DNA from: an uncultured Chloroflexota bacterium
GTDB lineage: Bacteria; Chloroflexota; Dehalococcoidia; SM23-28-2; RBG-16-64-32
Assembly (NCBI GenBank): GCA_913056415.1
Contig: CAJXNA010000008.1
Coordinates: forward strand, 1-18,601
Reading direction: 5' to 3'
Length of the DNA: 18,601 nucleotides
The position numbers were made by a program, and so were the translations under genes. Each line of letters opens with the position of its first letter. The stretch's first letter is position 1. The notes under the pieces are model-generated. The model was given only the letters and a program-made list of their open reading frames with translations, was not told the DNA's origin and did not search any database. Shown here piece after piece: positions 1-7,532 of the stretch.

Positions 1-1104
<1,104 letters not shown>

Positions 1105-1131
1105 CGCCATGGCACGTCGGGACTTATAACG

Positions 1132-2004
1132 ATGGCTGTTCTTCGCGAGATAAAGCGTCGCATCCGCAGCATCCAGAGCACGGCCAAGATCACGCGCGCC
1201 ATGGAGCTGGTGGCGGCGTCCAAGATGCGCCGCACCCAGATGCGCGCGCTGGCAGCGCGGCCTTACGCGGAGAAGATGAGATGGGTGCTGGCCGATCTGG
1301 CCGAGACGCTTCCGTTTGTGGATCCGGAGACGCTGCATCCTCTCCTGCGCCGTCAAGAAGAGGTCAAGGCCGTAGAGGTGGTGTTCATCACGCCGGACCG
1401 CGGGCTCTGCGGCGGCCTGCCCGCCATCCTCAACCGCCGCGTGGCATCGTTCATCCTGGAGCTGGAGAAGCCAGTGCGCGCCGTCGCCGTGGGGCGCAAG
1501 GGGCGTGATTTCCTGCGCCGTACGGGTCAGGACGTCGTCGCCGAGTTCATCGACATCGGCGACAAGCCGGGCTACGAGGAGTGCCGGCCCATCGCCCGGG
1601 TCGTCATGGATGACTTCGTCGCCGGCCGGGCGGACGAGGTGTACATCATCTACGGCCAGTTCGTGAGCACGGTGGTGCAGCGGCCGGAGGTGTACAAGCT
1701 GCTGCCGGTGGAGCCGCCGACGGAGGCCGCCACCTGGGGCGTCGATTACATTTACGAGCCGACTCGTGAGGAGGTGCTGGCGGAGCTGTTGCCGCGGTAC
1801 GTGGAACGGCAGGTCTACGAGGCGACTCTGGAGGCGATCGCCAGCGAGCAGTCGGCGCGCATGGTAGCGATGCGCAGCGCCACCGACAACGCCAACGAGA
1901 TCCTGGGCGACCTGACGCTGGTGTACAACAAGGTCCGCCAGGAGTCCATCACGGGCGACCTGCTGGACATCACCGGCGGCGTCGAGGCGCTGAAAGCGGA
2001 ATGA
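1132..2004 (+). CDS. atpG: F1 ATP synthase subunit gamma
   Basis: This is the central rotor shaft of F1, coupling proton-driven Fo rotation to ATP synthesis in the beta subunits. At 290 residues it has normal family length. The N-terminal helix carries the diagnostic pattern REIKRRIRSIQSTAKITRAM followed by ELVAASKMRR. The central Rossmann-like part has ITPDRGLCGGLPAILN. The C-terminal helix has the conserved SARMVAMRSATDNANE and ends in YNKVRQESIT and EALKAE. The ATG at 1132 fits the start of the conserved helix; no strong Shine-Dalgarno is visible in the 27-bp gap after atpA, so translation may depend on coupling. It is the third gene in the usual A-G-D-C order. Confidence 0.97.
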   Translation: MAVLREIKRRIRSIQSTAKITRAMELVAASKMRRTQMRALAARPYAEKMRWVLADLAETLPFVDPETLHPLLRRQEEVKAVEVVFITPDRGLCGGLPAILNRRVASFILELEKPVRAVAVGRKGRDFLRRTGQDVVAEFIDIGDKPGYEECRPIARVVMDDFVAGRADEVYIIYGQFVSTVVQRPEVYKLLPVEPPTEAATWGVDYIYEPTREEVLAELLPRYVERQVYEATLEAIASEQSARMVAMRSATDNANEILGDLTLVYNKVRQESITGDLLDITGGVEALKAE

Positions 2005-2024
2005 GCCAAATAGGGAGGTAGGCG

Positions 2025-3464
2025 ATGGCTAAGGGCACTAAGGGCAAGCTGGTCCAGATCATCGGCACGGTGGTGGACGTGGAGTTCCCGGCCGAGGAGC
2101 TGCCGCCGATCTACAACGCCATCGAGATCGACGCCGGCAACGGCGGCAAGCTCGTGGCCGAGGTGCAGAAGCACCTGGGCAACAACTGGGTGCGCTGCCT
2201 GGCGATGGACACCACCGACGGCCTACGGCGCGGCGCCGAGTGCGTGGACACCGGCTCGCCGATCTTGGTACCGGTGGGACGCGTCTGCCTGGGGCGGCTG
2301 TTCGACGTCCTGGGCGAGGTCAAGGCGGACTTCTGGCACGAACAGGTGGACAAGCTGGGCGAGGTCAAGGCGGCCGAGCGCTGGCCGATCCACCGTCCGG
2401 CGCCACCCATGGAGGAGCGTGAGACGACGCCGCAGGTGCTGGAGACCGGCATCAAGGTGCTGGACCTGGTATCGCCGTTCACCAAAGGGGGTAAGGTGGG
2501 CGCCTACGGCGGCGCCGGCGTGGGCAAGACGGTGATCATTATGGAGCTGATCCGGAACATCGCGACGGAGCACGGCGGCTTCTCCGTGTTCGCCGGGGTG
2601 GGCGAGCGCTCCCGCGAGGGGAACGACCTCTGGCACGATATGCGCGGCTCCGGTGTCATCGACAAGACGGTGCTGGTGTTCGGCCAGATGAACGAGCCGC
2701 CGGGCGTGCGGGCGCGCATCGGCCTCACCGGCGTGACGATGGCGGAGTACTTCCGCGACCAGGAGGGCCAGGACGTCCTGCTGTTCATCGATAACGTGTA
2801 CCGCTACATTCTGGCCAACATGGAGGTTTCGGCGCTGCTGGGCCGCATGCCCTCCGCCGTGGGCTACCAGCCCACCCTGGCCACGGACATGGGCGCCCTG
2901 GAGGAGCGGATCACCTCCACCAAGCGCGGCTCCATCACCTCCTTCCAGGCGATCTACGTGCCGGCTGACGACTACACCGACCCGGGGATCGTCACCACGT
3001 TCGGCCATCTGGACGCGGTGATCGCGCTGGAGCGCTCCATCTCGGAGCAGGGGCTATACCCGGCGGTGGACCCGCTGACGTCGTTCTCACGCATCCTGGA
3101 CCCGCGTGTCGTGGGTGAGGAGCACTATCAGACGGCGCGGGGGGTGCAGGTGGTGCTCCAGCGGTACAAGGACCTGCAGGACATTATCGCCATCCTGGGG
3201 GTAGAGGAGCTATCGGAGGAGGACAAGCAGGCGGTGGCGCGGGCGCGTCGCATCCAGCGCTTTCTGTCGCAGCCGATGTTCGTGGCGGAGACGTTCACGG
3301 GGCGGCCCGGCCGCTACGTGCCGGTGAAGGAGACGGTGCGCGGGTTCCGCGAGATTCTGGAAGGGAAGTGGGACCACCTGCCGGAGCAGGCGTTTTACAT
3401 GGTAGGCGGCATTGAGGAGGCGGCGGAGCAGGCGGAGAAGATGGAGAAGGAAGCGGCGGCGTAG
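2025..3464 (+). CDS. atpD: F1 ATP synthase subunit beta
   Basis: This is the catalytic beta subunit of F1. The 479-residue protein has the P-loop GGAGVGKT (about 162-169), GVGERSREGNDLWHDM, GQMNEPPGVRARIGLTG with the catalytic-region arginine, LLFIDNVYRY (Walker B), GRMPSAVGYQPTLATDMG, and the lever motif EELSEED (usually DELSEED). A GGGAGG ribosome binding site at 2013-2018 supports the ATG at 2025. Oddities: the segment between VLGE and RWPIHR is about 8 residues longer than in Escherichia coli and contains LGEVKA twice, encoded by an exact 19-bp repeat. The Walker B neighbourhood reads VYRYILANMEV where IFRFTQAGSEV is typical. Neither change removes a known catalytic residue. Confidence 0.98.
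   Translation: MAKGTKGKLVQIIGTVVDVEFPAEELPPIYNAIEIDAGNGGKLVAEVQKHLGNNWVRCLAMDTTDGLRRGAECVDTGSPILVPVGRVCLGRLFDVLGEVKADFWHEQVDKLGEVKAAERWPIHRPAPPMEERETTPQVLETGIKVLDLVSPFTKGGKVGAYGGAGVGKTVIIMELIRNIATEHGGFSVFAGVGERSREGNDLWHDMRGSGVIDKTVLVFGQMNEPPGVRARIGLTGVTMAEYFRDQEGQDVLLFIDNVYRYILANMEVSALLGRMPSAVGYQPTLATDMGALEERITSTKRGSITSFQAIYVPADDYTDPGIVTTFGHLDAVIALERSISEQGLYPAVDPLTSFSRILDPRVVGEEHYQTARGVQVVLQRYKDLQDIIAILGVEELSEEDKQAVARARRIQRFLSQPMFVAETFTGRPGRYVPVKETVRGFREILEGKWDHLPEQAFYMVGGIEEAAEQAEKMEKEAAA
2310..2373 (+). repeat. 19-bp in-frame direct repeat inside atpD
   Basis: CTGGGCGAGGTCAAGGCGG occurs at 2310-2328 and again at 2355-2373. The period is exactly 45 bp (15 codons), so both copies encode LGEVKA. 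The identity stops sharply on both sides. It lies in a loop between the beta-barrel and nucleotide-binding domains, where this beta subunit is longer than usual. Confidence 0.85.
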
Positions 3465-3474
3465 GAATAGAGCG

Positions 3475-3759
3475 ATGGCTAAACAGAGCGCCCGTACCCT
3501 GCCGCGGCCGTTTGCCCTGCACTGGGGGAGCGGGCGCATCGTGGAGGAGGCGACCTACGCCGGCCAGCACCACGAGCCGTCTCTGCAGCTCATGGAGTTC
3601 GACGACGGCTCTCTATCGGTACGATTCTGCTATTATGACCACGCCGGCCGGTTCCAGCGCAGCCCACTCATCGTTAGTAACGACGAGGTCGTCGGTCTCA
3701 AGAAGGCGCTCTCCGATGCGCCTAAGCTTCGAGCGCTGTTGCGGAGGATGGTGAGCTAG
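3475..3759 (+). CDS. 94-residue conserved-looking protein of unknown function inside the atp operon
   Basis: I do not recognise the family. The gene starts at the ATG at 3475, 10 bp after the atpD stop, and ends 2 bp before atpC, so it is almost certainly co-transcribed and translated with the F1 genes. The reading frame extends upstream to 3412, but that part overlaps atpD and gives only an arginine-rich run, so it was excluded. The protein has no membrane segment or signal peptide. The N-terminal half looks beta-rich (FALHWGSG, LQLMEFDDGSLSVRFCYYD, FQRSPLIVSNDE) and the C-terminus is a basic helix (VGLKKALSDAPKLRALLRRM). Position suggests a link to F1, for example assembly or regulation, but this is only inference from context. 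It does not look like a zeta, epsilon or AtpI/AtpZ protein. Confidence 0.8.
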   Translation: MAKQSARTLPRPFALHWGSGRIVEEATYAGQHHEPSLQLMEFDDGSLSVRFCYYDHAGRFQRSPLIVSNDEVVGLKKALSDAPKLRALLRRMVS

Positions 3760-3761
3760 AG

Positions 3762-4205
3762 ATGCCCCTGAAGGTCGAGATCGTCACGGCAGAGCAGCTG
3801 GTCTACTCCGAGGAGGAGGTGGACCGTCTGATCGTGCCCGGTGTGGAGGGCGAGCTGGGCGTCCTCACGCTGCACGCCCCACTATTGACGATGATCCAGC
3901 CGGGAGTGCTGCGCATAGTCAAAGGCGACGATGAAGTGGAGATGGCGATCACCGGCGGCTTCATCGAGGTGCGCGATAACCGAATAACGATCCTGGCCGA
4001 CGCGGCGGAGCGGGCTGAGGAGATCGACGTGGAGCGAGCGGAGGAGGCACGCCGCCAGGCCCAGCGCCGCCTGGAGGCGCGGGAGACGGAAGTGGACCTG
4101 GCGCAGGTGCAGGCGGAGCTAGCACAGGCGCTGGCCCGCATCAAGGCTGTCACGCGACGGCGCCGACGAAGGGGCGGCGTGCCGCCCGGCCCGCCGAGAC
4201 CTTAG
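3762..4205 (+). CDS. atpC: F1 ATP synthase subunit epsilon
   Basis: Epsilon binds gamma at the foot of the F1 stalk and, through its C-terminal helices, can inhibit ATP hydrolysis. The 147-residue protein has the beta-sandwich N-terminal domain (MPLKVEIVTAEQLVYSEE, PGVEGELGVLTLHAPLLT, MAITGGFIEVRDNRITIL). The helical hairpin follows at about residues 82-128 (AAERAEEIDVERAEEARRQ onward), so the inhibitory arm is present. It ends in an unusual basic and proline-rich tail (TRRRRRRGG, then PPGPPRP) beyond the normal family end. The start lies 2 bp after the upstream small gene. murA begins 13 bp downstream. Confidence 0.95.
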   Translation: MPLKVEIVTAEQLVYSEEEVDRLIVPGVEGELGVLTLHAPLLTMIQPGVLRIVKGDDEVEMAITGGFIEVRDNRITILADAAERAEEIDVERAEEARRQAQRRLEARETEVDLAQVQAELAQALARIKAVTRRRRRRGGVPPGPPRP

Positions 4206-4218
4206 TGGGGATTCGTCC

Positions 4219-5517
4219 TTGAAAGAGCAGACGGCGCCGCTTATCTTCACCAACAGCCGCGACGGTACCAAGCTGGTTATCGATGGTGGGAGACCGCTGC
4301 ACGGCAGCGTCGACGTTAGCGGCTCCAAGAACGCGACGATGGGCGCGATGGCGGCGGCCCTTCTCGTAGCGGAAGACTGCTACCTGGAGAACGTCCCCGC
4401 TATCGGCGACGTGGGGCATATGGCAGAGGTGCTGCGCAGCCTGGGCGCTACCGTGGAGCCGACGTCCGAGCATGGTCTGCGAATCAACACCGCCAAGCTG
4501 ACAAGCTCCTCGCCTCCAACGGAGCTCGTCGGGAACCTGCGCGCCAGCTTCCTAGTCATGGGGGCGCTGCTGGCGCGGCTGGGCTCGGCCGGCTGCTCGC
4601 CGCCGGGGGGCGACGTTATCGGCCAGCGTCCCATCGACGTGCACCTGGCTGGGTTTGAGGCGATGGGCAGCCGCGTCGACCGTGAGGGGGAGAAGTACGT
4701 CGTGGAGACCGATGGGCTCAGAGGGGCGCGCCTGTTCGCTGACTACCCGAGCGTGCTGGGCACACAGAACCTGATGCTGGCCGCGGCCACCGCCGCCGGC
4801 ACAACAACTATCGTGAACGCGGCCTCGGAGCCGGAGGTGCAGAGCCTGGCGGCGATGCTGAACTCCATGGGGGCGCGAATCAGCGGCGCCGGCAGTCACA
4901 CTGTCACCATCGCCGGCGTGGAGGCGCTGCACGGCGCCACGCACCGCATCATCCCGGATCGCCTGGAGGCGGGCACCTTTGCTATCGCCGCCGCTATCAC
5001 GGGCGGTCGAGTGGAGATTCGGGGCGTTCACCTAGGCCACCTGTTCTCACTTATCGCCAAGATGCGGGAGGCCGGCGTAGTGGTGGAGGAAGATGGGGAT
5101 ACGTTAAGGGTTTGGCGGGACGGCGAGTTGAGGGCGGTCACTATTCAGGCGCTGCCCTACCCCGGCCTCGCCACCGACCTTCAGGCGCCGATGGCCGTGC
5201 TCCTCACTCAGGCCCGCGGCGTAAGCTACGTACACGAGCGGGTGTTCGATAACCGGCTGTTGTATGTGAGCGAGTTGCGCAAGATGGGTGCTGAGGTAGT
5301 GACGACTGGCACCACCACTGCTATTATTAGCGGGCCGACCCCACTCCTCGGCTCCAGCGTGAGGGCGCTGGACGTGCGGGCAGGCGCGGCGTTGATACTG
5401 GCCGGTCTGGCTGCCAGTGGCCGAACTGAGGTGGCGGACGTGTATCACGTGGACCGCGGCTACGAGCGTATCGCCTCCAAGCTGCGCAGCCTCGGGGCGG
5501 CGATAGAGAGGGTGTAG
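4219..5517 (+). CDS. murA: UDP-N-acetylglucosamine 1-carboxyvinyltransferase with Asp at the fosfomycin-target position
   Basis: MurA transfers enolpyruvate from phosphoenolpyruvate to UDP-GlcNAc, the first committed step of peptidoglycan synthesis in the cytoplasm. The 432-residue protein matches the family end to end: SGSKNATM with the substrate-binding Lys37, NLRASFLVMG, PPGGDVIGQRPIDVHL, IPDRLEAGTFAIAAAI, LATDLQAP with the catalytic-region Asp, VFDNRLLYVSELRKMGA, and the C-terminal HVDRGYERIASKLRSLGA. In the mobile loop the usual PGGC reads PGGD, so Asp132 replaces the Cys115 of E. coli that fosfomycin alkylates. The start is a TTG at 4219; no ATG or GTG lies between it and the conserved domain. 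A GGGG tract sits 8 bp upstream. The presence of murA and the mreB-like gene argues that this organism makes peptidoglycan. Confidence 0.96.
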   Translation: MKEQTAPLIFTNSRDGTKLVIDGGRPLHGSVDVSGSKNATMGAMAAALLVAEDCYLENVPAIGDVGHMAEVLRSLGATVEPTSEHGLRINTAKLTSSSPPTELVGNLRASFLVMGALLARLGSAGCSPPGGDVIGQRPIDVHLAGFEAMGSRVDREGEKYVVETDGLRGARLFADYPSVLGTQNLMLAAATAAGTTTIVNAASEPEVQSLAAMLNSMGARISGAGSHTVTIAGVEALHGATHRIIPDRLEAGTFAIAAAITGGRVEIRGVHLGHLFSLIAKMREAGVVVEEDGDTLRVWRDGELRAVTIQALPYPGLATDLQAPMAVLLTQARGVSYVHERVFDNRLLYVSELRKMGAEVVTTGTTTAIISGPTPLLGSSVRALDVRAGAALILAGLAASGRTEVADVYHVDRGYERIASKLRSLGAAIERV

Positions 5518-5518
5518 T

Positions 5519-6547
5519 TTGTTCGGTAAGCACATCGGCGTTGACCTGGGCACGGCCAACGTCCTGATCTACGTAAAGGGCAAGGGAATCGTTAGCTCAG
5601 AGCCCTCTGTGGTGGCGGTGGCTCAGCGGGACAACAGCATCGTGGCGGTGGGGACCGAGGCGCGCGACATGCTGGGCCGGACTCCGAGCGCTATTCAGGT
5701 GATCCGTCCTATGCGCGACGGCGTTATCGCCGATTATCTGACCACGGAAGCGATGCTCCGCTACTTCATCGGCAAGGTGAACGGGCGGTTCTCCCTGGTG
5801 AAGCCTGAAGTGATGGTCTGTGTGCCCGCGGGCGTGACCGGGGTGGAGCAGCGAGCCGTGCAGGACGCCTGCGAGGCGGCCGGGGCGCGGCGGCCCGCCT
5901 ACGTCGTTTCGGAGCCGCTGGCTGCGGCCATCGGGGCCCGTATCCCCATCAGCACGCCCCAGGGCCACATGGTAGTGGACATCGGCGGCGGCCGGGCCGA
6001 GGCGGCGGTCATCTCTATGTACGGCATCGTCGTCAGCGAATCGGTACGGGTGGCGGGTGATCGGCTGGATGACGCCATAGCCGCGCACATAAAGCGCCGC
6101 TATAACCTCAACATCGGCGATCGTACGGCTGAGGATGTGAAGATCGCCATCGGCAGTGCGCTGCCGCTTGACGAGCAGCTCACGTACGACGTGCGTGGGC
6201 GGGACCAGATCAGCGGCCTTCCTAAGACGGTAACCATCACCGCGGAAGATGTTTGCCAGGCTTTCCACGATCCACTCCAAGCCATTCTGGGCAGTGTTCG
6301 CTCGGTCCTGGAGCGGACGCCCCCTGAGCTCGCTGCGGACATAATTGATCGGGGTGTAGTGCTCACCGGCGGGACGGCGCTTCTGCGCAACCTGGACCGG
6401 CTGGTCACTCAGGAGATCGGCATCCCCTGCTATGTGGCGGATAATCCGATGGACTGCGTGGCTATAGGGGCTGGAATTGCCCTAGAGCATCTGGATCTGA
6501 TCCAGCGGGCGCAGCCACCCGAAGGAGAGTGGATGGTCAGCTTCTAG
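5519..6547 (+). CDS. MreB/Mbl-family actin-like cell-shape protein
   Basis: MreB-family proteins form membrane-associated filaments that guide lateral peptidoglycan synthesis. The 342-residue product has the full actin fold: phosphate-1 loop IGVDLGTANVLIY (Asp9, Thr12), VCVPAGVTGVEQRAVQDA, SEPLAAAIGARIP with Glu132, phosphate-2 loop DIGGG (154-158), IGDRTAEDVKIAIGSALP, and GVVLTGGTALLRNLDRL near the end. The phosphate-2 loop continues RAE where most MreB proteins have TTE, which removes two threonines near the nucleotide. The start is TTG at 5519, one base after the murA stop, with GAGAGGG just upstream, so murA and this gene should be translationally coupled. It overlaps the convergent rex gene by 11 bp. 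Whether it is MreB or Mbl proper cannot be decided from this window. Confidence 0.95.
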   Translation: MFGKHIGVDLGTANVLIYVKGKGIVSSEPSVVAVAQRDNSIVAVGTEARDMLGRTPSAIQVIRPMRDGVIADYLTTEAMLRYFIGKVNGRFSLVKPEVMVCVPAGVTGVEQRAVQDACEAAGARRPAYVVSEPLAAAIGARIPISTPQGHMVVDIGGGRAEAAVISMYGIVVSESVRVAGDRLDDAIAAHIKRRYNLNIGDRTAEDVKIAIGSALPLDEQLTYDVRGRDQISGLPKTVTITAEDVCQAFHDPLQAILGSVRSVLERTPPELAADIIDRGVVLTGGTALLRNLDRLVTQEIGIPCYVADNPMDCVAIGAGIALEHLDLIQRAQPPEGEWMVSF

Positions 6548-7184
6548 CGGCCGCTGCTGTGGAGCGAGGAGAGTTTTTCAGGTAGTAGGCCATGCTCTGG
6601 AGTGCCAGCACCGGCTCGATGCGCTTCAGGTAGACTCCCGGCGGCACACGGGCGGGAATGGGCGCATAGCTGAGGATGGCGCGGACTCCGCACTTAACCA
6701 GGGTATCGATGACGTTCTGGGCGATCCCAGCGGGGACAGCGACGATGCCAACGTCCACGGGGTTTTTCAATAGGGTCTTCTCCAAGTCGTTGGCGGCTCT
6801 TATCGTCAGGTTCTCGATCCGCTGGCCTATCCTCTTGGGGTCGGCGTCGAACGCCTCGACGATGCGAAACCCCTGAGGTCCGAAACCTTCGTAGCCGAGG
6901 ATGGCGAGGCCCAGTTTGCCTACGCCTATTACGGCCATGCGCCACTGCCTGTCCAGACCGAGGATATGGTGCAGTTCGTCCAGCAGCTTGCGGACGTTGT
7001 AGCCGCGCCCTTGCTTGCCGAAGCGGCCGAAGTAGCTGAGGTCCTTGCGGATCTGGGCGGGGGTTACGCCCAGAAGAGTGCCCAACTCCTGGGAGCTGAC
7101 CACGTCTCGGCCTTCCTCCTCAAGCGTAGACAGGGCGCGTGTGTAGAGGGGGAGCCGGTCGATGACTACAGGCGGTATCTCCAT
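6537..7184 (-). CDS. rex: Redox-sensing transcriptional repressor Rex
   Basis: Rex senses the NADH/NAD+ ratio and represses fermentative, respiratory or hydrogen-metabolism genes when NADH is low. The 215-residue product has an N-terminal winged helix (about 1-75, with recognition region TPAQIRKDLSYFGRFGKQGR). The Rossmann domain opens with GVGKLG at 87-92, where GxGNLG is more usual. It continues with EAFDADP, VDVGIVAVPAG and a C-terminal domain-swap helix with LALQSMAYYLKN. The ATG at 7184 has GGAG 10 bp upstream. A promoter, a leader dyad and a Rex-box-like palindrome precede it. Autoregulation is plausible. The gene converges on and overlaps the mreB-like gene by 11 bp. Confidence 0.96.
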   Translation of the reverse strand: MEIPPVVIDRLPLYTRALSTLEEEGRDVVSSQELGTLLGVTPAQIRKDLSYFGRFGKQGRGYNVRKLLDELHHILGLDRQWRMAVIGVGKLGLAILGYEGFGPQGFRIVEAFDADPKRIGQRIENLTIRAANDLEKTLLKNPVDVGIVAVPAGIAQNVIDTLVKCGVRAILSYAPIPARVPPGVYLKRIEPVLALQSMAYYLKNSPRSTAAAARS

Positions 7185-7212
7185 AAAGGTTAGTCTCCGT
7201 TGATATTTGTTT

Positions 7213-7246
7213 TCTCAATAGACGTCTTCGTCAGCGTCTATTGAGA
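7213..7246 (-). promoter_or_regulatory. Perfect 12-bp inverted repeat in the rex 5' leader
   Basis: TCTCAATAGACG (7213-7224) and CGTCTATTGAGA (7235-7246) are exact reverse complements with a 10-nt loop. The predicted rex transcript would carry this hairpin about ten bases after its 5' end and about 28 bases before the ATG. No U-run follows on either strand, so it is not a terminator. It could be an RNA element or a DNA operator; the arm centres are 22 bp apart, close to two helical turns. Confidence 0.75.
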
Positions 7247-7263
7247 TCGGCAGGGCTGAGCAT

Positions 7264-7293
7264 CTTATAGCATTCGCAGTGCGCCCCAGTCAA
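7264..7293 (-). promoter_or_regulatory. Sigma-70-type promoter for rex
   Basis: On the minus strand TTGACT (-35, 7288-7293) is followed by an 18-bp spacer and TATAAG (-10, 7264-7269) with an extended TGC just before it. Transcription should start near 7257, giving a leader of about 70 nt before the rex ATG. Confidence 0.7.
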
Positions 7294-7297
7294 GGGT

Positions 7298-7315
7298 TTG
7301 TGCTCACAATTACAA
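7298..7315 (-). promoter_or_regulatory. Rex-box-like operator next to the rex promoter
   Basis: Minus strand TTGTAATTGTGAGCACAA agrees with the 18-bp Rex consensus TTGTGAANNNNTTCACAA at the two outer half-sites (TTGT and CACAA). It sits inside a larger dyad, GTTTGT at 7296-7301 and ACAAAC at 7312-7317. It lies 4 bp upstream of the -35 of rex and could also affect the divergent gene. The assignment rests on similarity to the known Rex motif. Confidence 0.5.
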
Positions 7316-7532
7316 ACCTTCGGCCCCGCGGCTGACGCTCGCTGGCAGCGGGTGGCGATCAACGCGGCGGCGAATCTATCAGGTTCCTGCTTTGCGCTCG
7401 TGATGCGCCAGATCGTATCTCAAGAAGAGGCTGATAGGTCGTCCAGCCGTCCTCTTTCGAGGTAACGTAACTGACTTAGGTGGCGTCTTAACCTGATGAC
7501 GGCGATTAGCCAACGTCAGGAGAGTATTTGAT

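Larger units (their letters stand above)
7185..7532. promoter_or_regulatory. 348-bp divergent intergenic region between rex and the AAA+ gene
   Basis: The rex-proximal half holds a strong minus-strand promoter, a long dyad and a Rex-box-like operator, each listed separately. In the half nearer the AAA+ gene I see no convincing sigma-70 promoter on the + strand. It does contain a possible stem, AAGAGG/CCTCTT at 7425-7430 and 7451-7456 continued by CTG/CAG with a bulge, plus the Shine-Dalgarno AGGAGAG at 7518-7524. No ORF or RNA gene was recognised here. Confidence 0.6.

Noticed and set aside
2223..3008. Long open frame on the minus strand opposite atpD (261 codons)
   Set aside because: It is His/Arg/Ala-rich with no recognisable motif and lies fully opposite a certain gene; such frames are a by-product of high GC.
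3412..3474. Arg-rich N-terminal extension of the small gene after atpD
   Set aside because: It lies inside the atpD coding sequence and is just a frame-shifted reading of its Glu/Ala-rich end.
5597..6280. 227-codon minus-strand frame opposite the mreB-like gene
   Set aside because: His/Arg-rich composition with no family resemblance; shadow of the + strand gene.
6545..6560. AGCGGCCGCT palindrome between mreB-like and rex as a bidirectional terminator
   Set aside because: Short stem without a T-run, inside the rex coding region.
7425..7456. AAGAGG/CCTCTT stem upstream of the AAA+ gene as a riboswitch or attenuator
   Set aside because: Stem is short and bulged, with no terminator or anti-terminator partner and no known aptamer pattern.
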